From: Salinispora arenicola
Lineage (GTDB): Bacteria > Actinomycetota > Actinomycetes > Mycobacteriales > Micromonosporaceae
Length of the DNA stretch: 64,000 nt
Direction: 5' to 3'
Assembly: GCF_006716065.1 (NCBI RefSeq)
Contig: NZ_VFOL01000001.1
Location: 3,224,001-3,288,000, forward strand
In this document: positions 48,263-56,968 of the stretch, piece by piece
Layout: each line of letters begins with the position of its first letter
How positions within the stretch are numbered: position 1 is the first letter of the stretch
Made by a program: the position numbers and the translations under genes
Notes under the pieces: model-generated
Told to the model about the DNA's origin: nothing
The model's input: only the letters and a program-made list of their open reading frames with translations
Databases searched by the model: none

Positions 48263-49093
48263 ATGCTGCTTCGAAAGACCGCCGTCGCGCTCGCGCTCGC
48301 GCTCGGCGCCACGCTCGCCGTCCCCGGCGTCGCCGCCAGCGCGGCACCTGCCGATGCCGCGGTCGAAGGGGCATCCGCCCCCCACAGCACTGTGGGCGAC
48401 GCCCGCGACACCGCGGCCGGGACGGCCGCGGCGACCGACAATCCCGTGATCATCGTCGGAGGGTTGAGCGGCATCGCCGTCGCCTACGGGCCGCTCGCCG
48501 CGCGCCTGAAGCACGACGGCTTCCGTCCCTTCGTCTACGAACTGCCGGGGCTGGGCTTCGGCGACATCCCGACCTCGGCCCGTGCCTTTGCCGACTACGT
48601 CGACCAGGTCCGCGCCACCACCGGCGCCGCCCAGGTCGATCTGGTGGGGCACTCCGAGGGCGGCCTCGTGGCCCGCTACTACCTGAAGCGGCTGGGCGGC
48701 ACGGGCTCCGTCGGCCGGTACGTCAGCCTCGGCAGCCCGCAGTACGGGACGTACGTGGCCAACATCCTCGCCTTCCTCGGACTGGGTAGCTGCGCGGGCG
48801 TGGTGGCCTGCCAGCAGATGACGATCGGCTCGGACTTCATCACCGACCTCAACGCCGGTGACGACACCCCCGGCTCAGTCAGCTACACCGCGGTCCGTAC
48901 TCGGCAGGACCAGTTGGTGCGGCCGGTGGACAACGCCATGCTGGCTGACGGAGCAACCAACGTACTGATCCAGTCCTCGTGCCCGTGGCGGCTGGTCGGG
49001 CACCTCGGGCTGGTCCTGGACGGGACCACGTACACGGTGATCCGGCAGGCGCTGCGCGACGAGTCGATTCGGCCGCGCTGCCTGGCCCTCTAG
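48263..49093 (+). CDS. Secreted lipase/acylhydrolase (alpha/beta hydrolase)
   Basis: 276 residues. A signal peptide (about 1-33) is followed by an Ala-rich linker and an alpha/beta hydrolase fold: NPVIIVGGLSGIAVAYGPLA (oxyanion region) and VDLVGHSEGGLVARYYLKRL with nucleophile Ser in GHSEGG. The Asp and His are probably in VRTRQDQLV and RLVGHLGLV. Four cysteines may form disulfides. It resembles Streptomyces lipases of the triacylglycerol lipase class 2 type. ATG 48263 has GGAGGTG upstream. Confidence 0.88.
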   Translation: MLLRKTAVALALALGATLAVPGVAASAAPADAAVEGASAPHSTVGDARDTAAGTAAATDNPVIIVGGLSGIAVAYGPLAARLKHDGFRPFVYELPGLGFGDIPTSARAFADYVDQVRATTGAAQVDLVGHSEGGLVARYYLKRLGGTGSVGRYVSLGSPQYGTYVANILAFLGLGSCAGVVACQQMTIGSDFITDLNAGDDTPGSVSYTAVRTRQDQLVRPVDNAMLADGATNVLIQSSCPWRLVGHLGLVLDGTTYTVIRQALRDESIRPRCLAL

Positions 49094-49104
49094 GTATGGC
49101 CCGT

Positions 49105-49131
49105 GGGGCGGTCGGCGCGCCCGACCGCCCC
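49105..49131 (+). terminator. Stem-loop terminator after the secreted lipase
   Basis: A perfect 11-bp stem (GGGGCGGTCGG with CCGACCGCCCC) with a 5-nt loop, 11 bp after the lipase stop. Confidence 0.75.
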
Positions 49132-49484
49132 CGTTGGTCTGTTCGACCGGTCCGGCGACCTCATGCGGGTTCCGCCGGCCGCGGTGACGACACGCTCCGG
49201 CCCGCTACCCGCCCGACCGGTACGGTGGAGTGCCTCGGTCGCGACGCGACTGTGGCCTGGAACCCAGCGACAGGCGTCGACTGCCTGGACGCCAGTCGCC
49301 CGTACCTTCCGGTCCAGCTGACGGCGGGCGGTACGATCTCGAGGCGCGCGGTCACTGACGCCCGCCCCCACGACGTTCCCGGTGGCTACCCGCTGCCGGT
49401 CGTGCAGCCGCGCATCGTCGGAGAACGTGTTCGCAGTGCGACAGGGGTCGGCCCGCAGTCCGGCCCGGAGGAGAGACTAGCCTG
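49132..49484. other. Intergenic region before pyk
   Basis: About 350 bp. A plus-strand frame is open through it, but it begins inside the lipase gene and has no start of its own. I see no gene. The only clear signal is GGAGGAG at about 49468, the pyk ribosome site. Confidence 0.5.
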
Positions 49485-50933
49485 ATGGGCGTGACACGCC
49501 GCGCGAAGATCGTTTGCACACTTGGCCCCGCTACCTCCTCGCCGGAGCGTATTCGCGGTCTCGTCGAGGCCGGCATGAATGTGGCGAGACTCAACTTCAG
49601 TCACGGTAGCCACGCCGACCACGAGGCGGTATGCCGGTTGGTCCGGGAGGCGGCCGAGGCGGCGGGCAAGCCGGTCGCGGTGCTCGCCGATCTCCAGGGG
49701 CCGAAGATCCGGCTCGGCCGGTTTGCCGACGGCCCGTACGAGTGGCGTACCGGTGACTCGGTGGTGATCACGAGCGATGACGTCGTCGGCAGCCGGGACC
49801 GGGTCTCCTGTACCTACGGCAAGCTCCCCCAGGAGGTGAAGCCCGGTAACCGGCTGCTCATCGACGATGGTCGGGTAGCGGTCGAGGTCACCGACGTCAC
49901 CGGCACCGACATCCGTTGTCTGGTCACCGAGGGGGGGCCGGTCTCCAACAACAAGGGCGTGTCGCTGCCGAACGTGGCCGTCAGCGTCCCGGCGCTGTCC
50001 GATAAGGACGCCGAGGACCTGCGGTTCGCCCTTGGCCTCGGAGTCGACCTGGTGGCCCTCTCCTTCGTCCGATCCGCCGACGACATCAAGTTGGTCCACG
50101 CCATCATGTCCGAGGAGGGCGTACACCGGCCGGTGCTGGCCAAGGTGGAGAAGCCGGAGGCGGTGGACCATCTCGACGCGATCGTGTTGGCCTTTGACGG
50201 GGTGATGGTGGCCCGTGGTGACCTCGGGGTGGAGCTTCCGCTGGACCAGGTGCCCCTGGTGCAGAAGCGTGCGGTGCAGCTCTGCCGGGAGAACGCAAAG
50301 CCGGTCATCGTCGCCACCCAGATGCTCGACTCGATGATCGAGAACTCCCGACCCACCCGCGCCGAGGCATCGGACGTGGCCAACGCCGTGCTCGATGGCG
50401 CGGACGCGGTGATGCTCTCCGGTGAGACCAGCGTCGGTAAGTACCCGGTGCTCACCGTGAGCACCATGGCGAAGATCGTGACGACGACGGAGGCCGGCTC
50501 GATCGCGGTGCCCCGGCTCCAGCATGATCCGCGTACCCACGGGGGCGCGCTCACCATCGCCGCATCGTCGATTGCCCGGGCCATCAACGCCAAGGCCCTG
50601 GTGGCGTTCTCACAGACCGGCGATACCGTGCGGCGGCTCTCCCGACTGCACTGCGACCTGCCGCTGCTCGCGTTCACCCCGGTGCCGGAGGTGCGTAACC
50701 AACTTGCTCTCTCCTGGGGCGTGGAGACGTTCCTGATGCCCTTCGTCGAGCACACCGACGCCATGTTCCGGCAGGTCGACCAGGCGCTGCTCGGCCTGGG
50801 GCGGGCCAGCCCCGGCGACTATGTCGTGATCGTCGCCGGTAGCCCGCCCGGTACCCCTGGCTCGACCAACACCCTGCGCGTGCACCAGCTCGGGTCGCTG
50901 GTCGACCTCGCCTCGGCCCGGGCGCTCCAATGA
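49485..50933 (+). CDS. pyk: Pyruvate kinase
   Basis: 482 residues. It converts phosphoenolpyruvate and ADP to pyruvate and [23 protein letters not shown] opens the barrel, [11 protein letters not shown] and [11 protein letters not shown] follow, the active-site Lys/Glu/Asp are in [12 protein letters not shown] and [13 protein letters not shown], and [20 protein letters not shown] and [12 protein letters not shown] complete it. The C-terminal allosteric domain is present. ATG 49485 follows GGAGGAGAG. Confidence 0.97.
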   Translation: MGVTRRAKIVCTLGPATSSPERIRGLVEAGMNVARLNFSHGSHADHEAVCRLVREAAEAAGKPVAVLADLQGPKIRLGRFADGPYEWRTGDSVVITSDDVVGSRDRVSCTYGKLPQEVKPGNRLLIDDGRVAVEVTDVTGTDIRCLVTEGGPVSNNKGVSLPNVAVSVPALSDKDAEDLRFALGLGVDLVALSFVRSADDIKLVHAIMSEEGVHRPVLAKVEKPEAVDHLDAIVLAFDGVMVARGDLGVELPLDQVPLVQKRAVQLCRENAKPVIVATQMLDSMIENSRPTRAEASDVANAVLDGADAVMLSGETSVGKYPVLTVSTMAKIVTTTEAGSIAVPRLQHDPRTHGGALTIAASSIARAINAKALVAFSQTGDTVRRLSRLHCDLPLLAFTPVPEVRNQLALSWGVETFLMPFVEHTDAMFRQVDQALLGLGRASPGDYVVIVAGSPPGTPGSTNTLRVHQLGSLVDLASARALQ

Positions 50934-50955
50934 GTGTTCGGCGTGGGATGGGGTC

Positions 50956-50993
50956 GCGAGCCCCACGGCAGCGAATGGAGCTGGCACGGTGAG
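50956..50993 (+). repeat. Diverged relative of the 57-bp ABC-linker repeat
   Basis: The bases before the tesB start share GAGCCCC, then GAA-GGAG and CGGTGAG in the same order and spacing as the last unit of the 24165-24391 repeat. Again the unit ends at a GTG start codon. Similarity is clear but not strong. Confidence 0.45.
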
Positions 50994-51873
50994 CGCGTCC
51001 GGTGTGGTGTTCGGTCAGGCCGCGGTTGATCAACTGCTGGAGGTCCTGGACCTCAGCCCGACCGGTGAGCGGGCCTTCCGGGGGATGAGTCCGCAGGTCG
51101 GCCCGCAGCGGGTGTACGGGGGGCAGGTCGCCGGTCAGGCGTTGGTCGCCGCCGGGCGGACCGTGGACCCGGAGCGCTTCGTGCACTCCCTCCATGGCTA
51201 CTTTGTGCGACCGGGCGATCCGGCTGAGCCGATCGACTACCAGGTCGAGTGTGTCCGCGATGGGCGGTCCTTCTCGGTACGCCGGTCGGTGGCGCTTCAG
51301 CACGACAAGCCGATCTTCTTCATGTCGGCGTCGTTTCAACGCCAGGAGGAGGGGCTGGACCACCATGCACCGGCCCCGCCGGACGTGCCGGGTCCGGACG
51401 AGGTGCCGACGATGACCGACCGGCTCGCCCGCTATCCGGAACGGCTGGGTATCTGGGCGCTGATTCCCCGGCCGATCGATGTCCGTTACATCGGGGAGCC
51501 CGGTTGGGTGCGTCCCGGTGACCGTCCGGCTGAGCCGAACCAGCGGGTCTGGATGCGTATCGACGGCAAACTCCCGGATGATCCGCTGCTGCACGCGTGC
51601 GCGCTGACGTACGCCTCCGATTTGACCCTGCTGGATTCGGTGCTGTCGGTGCATGGCGAGGTGTGGGGGCCCGGCGGCGTGGTGGGCGCCAGTCTCGACC
51701 ACGCCCTGTGGTTCCACCGGCCGTTCCGCGCCGATGAGTGGTTCCTCTACGACTGTTGGAGCCCGTCCGCGTCCGGAGCGCGGGGACTGGCGGCCGGTCG
51801 GATGTTCACCCGCGATGGCCGACAGATCGCCAGTGCGGTGCAAGAGGGTCTACTTCGTAGAGTTGGCGCCTGA
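50989..51873 (+). CDS. tesB: Acyl-CoA thioesterase II
   Basis: 294 residues, a double hot-dog protein. It hydrolyses acyl-CoA to free fatty acid and CoA. The catalytic triad positions are seen: Asp in GASLDHALWFHRPF, Ser/Thr in SPSASGARGLAAG and Gln in IASAVQEGLLR. RVYGGQVAGQALVAAGRTV and SLHGYFVRPGDP are the family N-terminal blocks. GTG 50989 begins 55 bp after pyk. Confidence 0.94.
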   Translation: MSASGVVFGQAAVDQLLEVLDLSPTGERAFRGMSPQVGPQRVYGGQVAGQALVAAGRTVDPERFVHSLHGYFVRPGDPAEPIDYQVECVRDGRSFSVRRSVALQHDKPIFFMSASFQRQEEGLDHHAPAPPDVPGPDEVPTMTDRLARYPERLGIWALIPRPIDVRYIGEPGWVRPGDRPAEPNQRVWMRIDGKLPDDPLLHACALTYASDLTLLDSVLSVHGEVWGPGGVVGASLDHALWFHRPFRADEWFLYDCWSPSASGARGLAAGRMFTRDGRQIASAVQEGLLRRVGA

Positions 51874-52150
51874 CAGCCTTCGCGTGTTCGGTGTCGGGGT
51901 GGTGGGTGGCCCGCCTCCCGGGTTCGGACGAGGACTCGGGTCGTAGGAACACTTCACGGTCTTCCCCGGACGGAACGCGGGTGGCCTTCGTGCGGGGCAG
52001 CAGCGCGAGTCCGCACAGTGGAGGCCTGATGGTGGGTCTCCTGGAGAGCCGGGGGTGGAGCCGGCGACGACGGGCGTGCACCGTGACGTCAACTGCTCGG
52101 CTCACGGGCCCTGTCGTGGACGGGAAGCGGCCTGCTGGCCGGCACGGTTG

Positions 52151-52407
52151 GTGAACCGGCAGTTTGTGCCTCTCGACGTGCCCTGGCAGGGCAACTGCAG
52201 CTTCGGTGTCATCGACACCACCACGGGCGCGATGGCGAAACTGCCAGGAAACGGCGAGATCCGAGGCGTCCTCTTGACGGTCGACGACAGGTGCTCGTTC
52301 GGCGGGCGAGCGGCATCAGCGTGCTCGACAGCTCCTTCACGCCGCTTGTCGAGGCCGCCGAGCCGGCCGAGTTCGACGGTCTGCACGTGCTGGCCTACCA
52401 GGTCTGA
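52151..52407 (+). pseudogene. Frameshifted remnant of an unrecognised gene
   Basis: A gene-like frame gives VNRQFVPLDVPWQGNCSFGV...GEIRGVLLTVDDR up to about 52288. Then a different frame continues plausibly as VLVRRASGISVLDSSFTPLV...EFDGLHVLAYQV to a stop at 52405-52407. Joining the two across a frameshift gives a sensible protein end. Upstream of 52151 no matching coding sequence is clear, so the 5' part seems lost. The family is not recognised. The rest of 51874-52622 holds nothing I can call. Confidence 0.45.
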
Positions 52408-52622
52408 CCGCAGAGACCGCACCACCTGCCCTGAGGGGCCATAGAGCCGGAGTCGTCGCGACACGGGGCGCGGCGACTCCGCTGGGTCATCAGATTCACC
52501 GCTGGGAGACCCGACCGGTAACGGGGAACAGTTGTTGGCCGGCACCCGACACATGGGTGCCGGCTAACAGCGTTTCGATGACCTGCATGGCCCATTGTCG
52601 CTTCGCCATGTGCGGCAATAGG

Positions 52623-53108
52623 TTACGGGAGCAATGCGGTGCGTAGTTCGGCAGCGATGGCTTCCTTGAGCTCCTCGTGTCGAGGACCGAGGGCATGTTC
52701 TGGGGCGTCTCGGTGGCTCGCGTCGTACCGCCATACCGGCCCGGTTCGCCAGGGCATCGGTTCCCATGAGTAGCGCGGGTGGATATGGGCGTGCAGGTGG
52801 TGCCAGGAGTTTCCGAGGATTTCGTAGTTGAGTCGGTCGACGGTTGAATCCCGGGCGCTGATCGCCTTGAGGGTAGCCTCGCCCAGGAGACTCATTTCGG
52901 TGAGAAATCGGCCACGCTCCCGTACGGGTAGGTCGGTGAGCTGGTCTGCTGTGCCGGCGTAGAGCAGCAGGACGTAGCCGGGCAAGTGCTGGGTGTCGCC
53001 CATGACGGCCCAGCCGGTACGCATTCGGGTGATCACCGTTGGGTTCTCACCACGTTCGGCCGCCCCGACTCGGTCGCTGCGCCAGTCGGATGGAGTCGAG
53101 ATGTTCAC
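52623..53108 (-). CDS. HIT-family hydrolase (nucleotide phosphohydrolase-like)
   Basis: 161 residues. The histidine-triad motif reads WHHLHAHIHPRY, and upstream are VLLLYAGTADQLTDLPVRER and DRLNYEILGNSWH, the usual HIT layout. HIT proteins cleave nucleoside phosphoramidates or dinucleoside polyphosphates such as Ap4A; the substrate is inferred. GTG 53108 is preceded by TACCGT with 6 nt between, so it is probably leaderless. It is divergent from the Rrf2 regulator. Confidence 0.87.
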   Translation of the reverse strand: MNISTPSDWRSDRVGAAERGENPTVITRMRTGWAVMGDTQHLPGYVLLLYAGTADQLTDLPVRERGRFLTEMSLLGEATLKAISARDSTVDRLNYEILGNSWHHLHAHIHPRYSWEPMPWRTGPVWRYDASHRDAPEHALGPRHEELKEAIAAELRTALLP

Positions 53109-53114
53109 CGGAGC

Positions 53115-53120
53115 ACGGTA
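53115..53120 (-). promoter_or_regulatory. -10 element for leaderless HIT gene
   Basis: On the minus strand TACCGT is followed by 6 nt and GTG 53108. Confidence 0.5.
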
Positions 53121-53222
53121 GCGATCTCCGCCACCGCGCCGCGGTTTGCGGGGTTGGCCCACGCAGCGGCGGGGATGACCACGCCGCATGGACTTGGGGT
53201 GGCGAAGGGCTCCAGTGGACGG

Positions 53223-53266
53223 GATTCCGGGCTGGCCGAATGGGCAGGGTTCCGGGCTGGCCGAAT
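53223..53266 (+). repeat. Direct repeat in HIT/rrf2 divergent region
   Basis: TTCCGGGCTGGCCGAAT occurs exactly at 53225-53241 and 53250-53266, 25 bp apart. It lies between the divergent HIT and Rrf2 promoters and could be a regulator site on one DNA face per two and a half turns. Confidence 0.65.
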
Positions 53267-53335
53267 CGACCGGATCGGGCAGATACCCTGCGCGGTCTGC
53301 CGTGGGAACGGTTGGGCCGGTGGTGGCAGGCCCGC

Positions 53336-53341
53336 TAGCCT
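53336..53341 (+). promoter_or_regulatory. -10 element for leaderless rrf2-family gene
   Basis: TAGCCT ends 7 nt before ATG 53349. Confidence 0.6.
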
Positions 53342-53348
53342 GTCTGAC

Positions 53349-53819
53349 ATGCGCCTGTCCGCCCGGGTCGACTACGCCCTCCGTGCGGTTGCCGAGCTCG
53401 CCTCGGTGACGGGTGGTGTCTCGACCGGTCGAGGGCGGACTGTGACGGCTGACCAGATCGCTCGCGCGCAGGAGATCCCCCCGAAGTTCCTGGAAAGCAT
53501 CCTGTTGCAGCTGCGTCGGGGCGGCGTGGTGCGCGCCCAGCGGGGCCCGGAGGGTGGCTACTGGTTGGCCCGGCCGGCGGAGGAGATCTCCCTGGCCGAG
53601 GTGATCCGGGTGATCGACGGGCCGCTGGCCCACGTCCGTGGGCAGCGCCCGGAACAGCTCGGCTACCACGGTGCGGCGCGAGCGTTACAGGACGTGTGGA
53701 TCGCCCTGCGGGCCAGCGAACGCCAGATCCTTGAGCTGGTCACGGTGGCTGACGTGGCCGGCGGTACCCTCCCGCCGCGGGTTACCGACCTGGTCGCCGA
53801 CCCGCGCGCCTGGACCTGA
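53349..53819 (+). CDS. Rrf2-family transcriptional regulator, no Fe-S cysteines
   Basis: 156 residues. The Rrf2 winged helix is clear: MRLSARVDYALRAVAELASV, ARAQEIPPKFLESILLQLRR and RGPEGGYWLARPAEEISLAE. The protein contains no Cys at all, so it cannot bind the Fe-S cluster of IscR/NsrR types and more resembles CymR-like sulfur regulators. The gene just downstream is a TauE/SafE exporter, which fits sulfur control (inference). Confidence 0.9.
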   Translation: MRLSARVDYALRAVAELASVTGGVSTGRGRTVTADQIARAQEIPPKFLESILLQLRRGGVVRAQRGPEGGYWLARPAEEISLAEVIRVIDGPLAHVRGQRPEQLGYHGAARALQDVWIALRASERQILELVTVADVAGGTLPPRVTDLVADPRAWT

Positions 53820-53914
53820 GCCGCAACTCACTGCCGAACAGGGGTTGACCCTGCCGCGTCGATGCCGCATTGTCGACCAAGTCGATAGGAGATACCCGGA
53901 AACTGGGGGGTGCG

Positions 53915-54877
53915 GTGCGCAAACTGCTCGTCCTTGCGCTCGTCGGGATGGCTGCGCAACTCGTCGACGGAGCCCTTGGTATGGGATACGGGCTCACCTC
54001 CTCGACGCTGCTCCTGCTTGCCGGTGTCGCGCCGGCTGCAGCCTCGGCTTCGGTACACCTGGCTGAGGTGGGCACCACCCTCGCAGCAGGTGTCGCGCAC
54101 TGGCGGTTCGGCAACGTCGACTGGCGGGTTGTCGGGCGCATCGCCGTGCCCGGTGCCCTCGGCGCCTTCGCCGGGGCAACCTTCCTGTCCGCTGTCTCCA
54201 CCGCCGCCGCCGCGCCCTGGATGGCGGCCATTCTGTTCACCCTCGGCGCGTACCTGCTGGTGCGCTTCTCTCGGCCGCTGCGCACCGGGCAGCGGGTCGG
54301 CCGGCTACGCGGTCGCTTCCTCGGCCCACTGGGGTTGGTCGCCGGCTTCGTCGACGCCACGGGCGGTGGGGGCTGGGGTCCGGTGGCAACGCCCGCACTA
54401 CTGGTCAGCGGTCGGTTGGAGCCCCGAAAAGTAATCGGCTCGGTGGACACCGCCGAGTTCGTCGTCGCCGGTGCGGCCAGCGTCGGTTTCCTCATCGGGC
54501 TCGGTTCCGAGGGCTTCCTGCTGCCGATGGTGGTAGCGCTGCTGGCCGGTGGCCTGATCGCCGCCCCGGTGGCGGCCTGGCTGGTGCGCCTCGTGCCGGC
54601 CCAACTGCTCGGGGCGGTGGTCGGCGGTGTGATCGTCCTGACCAACGCCCGCACGCTGATGCGTGCCCTCGATTTCGGTGGCGCCGTTCAACCCGTGGGG
54701 TACGCCCTGCTGGCCCTCGCCTGGGGCGTCGCGCTCGTGTTCGCGGTCCGGGCCATGTTGCGCGCCCGCCGTGCGCGGGCCGTTGTCGCCGCCCGGCTCA
54801 CCGACCCGGCCCGGGACGAGGCTGCAGACGACCCGTACCGGACCGAAGGCGCCATCGTGTCCGAGTCGGTGCGTTGA
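53915..54877 (+). CDS. TauE/SafE-family sulfite/sulfur-compound exporter
   Basis: 320 residues with eight hydrophobic segments. The duplicated family motifs are LVDGALGMGYGLTSSTLLLL in the first half and AGFVDATGGGGWGPVATPAL in the second. The family moves sulfite, sulfoacetate or related anions. A hydrophilic tail of about 40 residues ends the protein. GTG 53915 follows a G-rich stretch; upstream, a short frame (53862-53888) could encode MPHCRPSR. Confidence 0.9.
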   Translation: MRKLLVLALVGMAAQLVDGALGMGYGLTSSTLLLLAGVAPAAASASVHLAEVGTTLAAGVAHWRFGNVDWRVVGRIAVPGALGAFAGATFLSAVSTAAAAPWMAAILFTLGAYLLVRFSRPLRTGQRVGRLRGRFLGPLGLVAGFVDATGGGGWGPVATPALLVSGRLEPRKVIGSVDTAEFVVAGAASVGFLIGLGSEGFLLPMVVALLAGGLIAAPVAAWLVRLVPAQLLGAVVGGVIVLTNARTLMRALDFGGAVQPVGYALLALAWGVALVFAVRAMLRARRARAVVAARLTDPARDEAADDPYRTEGAIVSESVR

Positions 54878-55262
54878 GGCGGCCTGGCCCCCGGTTCGGC
54901 GACACCGTCGGCGCTCGACCAACTCGTTGCGATCCGCGACCTGGAACGCGTCGCAGTGGAGCCTGGTGCGGGTCGCGGCAGCACGCGCGTGGCGTGTGTT
55001 CCAGGCCCTGGTGTCTGAAGCGCGCCTCTGGCAGACCGCATGTCGATCGAGCTCGACATCCGGGGTGGGAGTGAGGCACCGGGTCGGTGTCGCGGAACCC
55101 GTCGACTCCGCCCCGGTGCACCACACATGGCATCCCCCCGACCCGTCCCGACCGGGGAGTGCCGTACCACCACCGGAACCAAAACTAGGCGCGGCCCGCG
55201 TCCCTGGAGTGACGTGGAGGTGAAGACCTTGTTTCGGCGCGCTGCCGGGGTCGGTGCCCGGG
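54878..55262. other. Intergenic, no gene seen
   Basis: About 385 bp between two convergent genes. No frame on either strand has a recognisable product, and no clear terminator hairpin was found by eye. It may be decayed coding DNA. Confidence 0.4.
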
Positions 55263-55742
55263 CTATCCCGCGCCCCGTGCCTGCTCGAAGATCAGGCTGG
55301 TCTGGGTGTGCTGCACCGCCGGATCGACTGCCAGGTGGTCGAGCACGAAGTCGCGTAGCGCGTCCGCCGACGCCGCCCGAAGGTGTAGCACGTAGTCCTC
55401 CGCCCCGGCCACATGGAACACCGCCACCACCCCGGGCAGACGTACCGATCGGGCCCGGAAGGCGTCCACCACGGCCCGGTCGTGTGCGGAGAGTCGCACC
55501 GAGACGAGCGCCTGCAGCGGCAGCCCCATTGCCGCCGGGTCGACCTCGGCGTGGAAGCCGCGGATCGCCCCACACACCCGTAGCGCCCGCGTCCGTGCGA
55601 GGCAGGTGGATGGTGCCACGCCCACCCGTGCGGCCAGCGCATTGTTCGGGAGGCGGCCGTCCGCTGCTAGCTCCGCTAGGATCGCGCGATCGGTGTCATC
55701 GAGGCTCGCGTAGGGCCGCGCAGGATTCGGCGAGGGGGGCAT
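55263..55742 (-). CDS. Lrp/AsnC-family transcriptional regulator
   Basis: 159 residues. The N-terminal helix-turn-helix is LDDTDRAILAELAADGRLPN, NALAARVGVAPSTCLARTRAL, followed by the RAM ligand-binding domain (about 75-150) with LPGVVAVFHVAGAEDYVLHL. These regulators respond to amino acids or related small effectors and often control an adjacent transporter; none is adjacent here. The ATG at 55742 lies inside an AT-rich inverted-repeat region. Confidence 0.92.
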   Translation of the reverse strand: MPPSPNPARPYASLDDTDRAILAELAADGRLPNNALAARVGVAPSTCLARTRALRVCGAIRGFHAEVDPAAMGLPLQALVSVRLSAHDRAVVDAFRARSVRLPGVVAVFHVAGAEDYVLHLRAASADALRDFVLDHLAVDPAVQHTQTSLIFEQARGAG

Positions 55743-55798
55743 GAAGGTATTTTGTCCCTAATACATTCTGTTTTCACCATAATGTACTGAACTTCATG
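55740..55798. promoter_or_regulatory. AT-rich inverted-repeat operator region of the Lrp gene
   Basis: CATGAAG (55740-55746) and CTTCATG (55792-55798) are exact inverted repeats 45 bp apart. Inside them TACATT (55762-55767) and AATGTA (55781-55786) form a second pair. The interval is far less GC-rich than its surroundings. It fits nested Lrp-type autoregulatory sites. Confidence 0.6.
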
Positions 55799-56171
55799 CG
55801 GAGCTATCCCTTGTCGGCTCCTCAGTATTCGGTCGCGGCCGTGCAAGTCCGAGTCATACCGGTCGCACCCGGCTGCCTACCACCTGCTCGGAAACCCCGC
55901 CGCGCCCGAGCCGGCGACACGACTCACTCACCCATGTCGTGTCAATGGGTGGAACGGAAGACGCGGAGCCCAGCATCCGGCGTCGCTGGTTCCCTGTCCG
56001 GTATGGGGCGAGGCCAAGCCCGTCCTGTGCTGTCGCTCGACCGGCGCGACCGGAAGACCTCCGTCCTGGCCTGATGCGGGCCCTCGGCATGCCCGACGGC
56101 TGATACCCCGGAGCAGCGGCCCGCACCGCGGGATCCGGGCGGCGCGTACCCGCCGCCCGCGCGACGGGTGA
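55799..56171. other. Intergenic, no confident gene
   Basis: About 370 bp. One plus-strand frame (55796-56074) opens at the edge of the Lrp operator but reads as low-complexity Arg/Pro/Ser sequence with no motif. It could be a vestige of a divergent target gene. Nothing else is seen. Confidence 0.35.
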
Positions 56172-56248
56172 TGGTGTCCCCGGTGGGATTCGAACCCACA
56201 CTGTCGGAGGTTTGAGCTCCGTTTCTCTACCGGTTGGAATACGGGGAC
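56172..56248 (-). tRNA. tRNA with anticodon CAA (reads UUG, Leu), short variable region
   Basis: On the minus strand all parts fold: 7-bp acceptor GTCCCCG/CGGGGAC, a weak 3-bp D stem, anticodon stem CGGAG/CTCCG with loop CTCAAAC (anticodon CAA), T arm GTGGG-TTCGAAT-CCCAC, discriminator A and an encoded CCA. The region between anticodon and T stems is only 5 nt. Standard bacterial tRNA-Leu is class II with a long variable arm, so this is atypical. It is divergent from pdtaR. Confidence 0.85.
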
Positions 56249-56347
56249 AACGTCGCCGGCCGCCTCGGTGCCGGCTCATAGAGTACCCACTAGGCTAAGG
56301 GGCGCGGCACCCGGTCGGGTGTCGGTACGGAGTGGTGGGAGTGGCTG

Positions 56348-56968
56348 GTGGCCGAGACGCAGACGGACGCCGAGCGCAGGCGGGTACTGATCGCCGAGGA
56401 CGAGGCGCTCATCCGGCTGGATCTCGCCGAGATGCTCGTCGAGGAAGGCTACGAGGTCGTCGGAGAGGCCGGTGACGGGGAGACGGCCGTGCGGCTCGCC
56501 AACGAGTTGAAGCCGGACCTGGTCATCCTCGACATCAAGATGCCGATCATGGATGGTTTGGCCGCCGCCGAGCGGATCGCTGGCGAGCGGATCGCTCCGG
56601 TCATCATTCTGACCGCGTTCAGCCAGCGGGACCTGGTGGAGCGGGCACGGGCAGCCGGCGCGATGGCGTACCTGGTCAAGCCCTTCCAGAAGAGCGACCT
56701 CGTCCCGGCGATGGAGATCGCGTTGTCGCGCTACTCCGAGATCGCCGTCCTGGAGGCGGAGGTCGCTGGCCTGACCGACCGGCTGGAGGTACGCAAGACC
56801 GTCGAGCGCGCCAAGGGCGCGCTGATGACGACGTACGGGATGACGGAGCCGCAGGCCTTCAAGTGGATCCAGCGCACCGCGATGGATCACCGGATGACCA
56901 TGAAAGAGGTCGCCGAGCGGATCCTCCAGGAAACCGCTGGGGGCGAGGTGACCCGCCCGGCCCCGTAG
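56348..56968 (+). CDS. pdtaR: ANTAR-domain response regulator (PdtaR-like)
   Basis: 206 residues. A receiver domain (about 12-125) with acidic pocket Glu17/Asp18, phosphorylation Asp62 in DLVILDIKMPIMDG and the Lys in YLVKPF is followed by a C-terminal ANTAR RNA-binding domain (about 137-200, RKTVERAKGALMTTYGMTEP). In Mycobacterium the homologue acts with the PdtaS kinase and binds RNA to prevent termination. GTG 56348 follows GGGAG. It is transcribed divergently from the tRNA. Confidence 0.94.
   Translation: MAETQTDAERRRVLIAEDEALIRLDLAEMLVEEGYEVVGEAGDGETAVRLANELKPDLVILDIKMPIMDGLAAAERIAGERIAPVIILTAFSQRDLVERARAAGAMAYLVKPFQKSDLVPAMEIALSRYSEIAVLEAEVAGLTDRLEVRKTVERAKGALMTTYGMTEPQAFKWIQRTAMDHRMTMKEVAERILQETAGGEVTRPAP

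Noticed and set aside
44764..49093. Biosynthetic or secretion island
   Set aside because: The two secreted hydrolases and the ABC-2 operon show no linked biosynthetic genes, and composition does not differ from the surroundings.
48979..49485. Open frame reaching the pyk start
   Set aside because: It begins inside the lipase gene in another frame, crosses the lipase terminator hairpin and lacks its own start and ribosome site.
55796..56074. Candidate divergent gene next to the Lrp regulator
   Set aside because: It begins at the right place but encodes no motif and has poor codon structure; retained only as a possible vestige.
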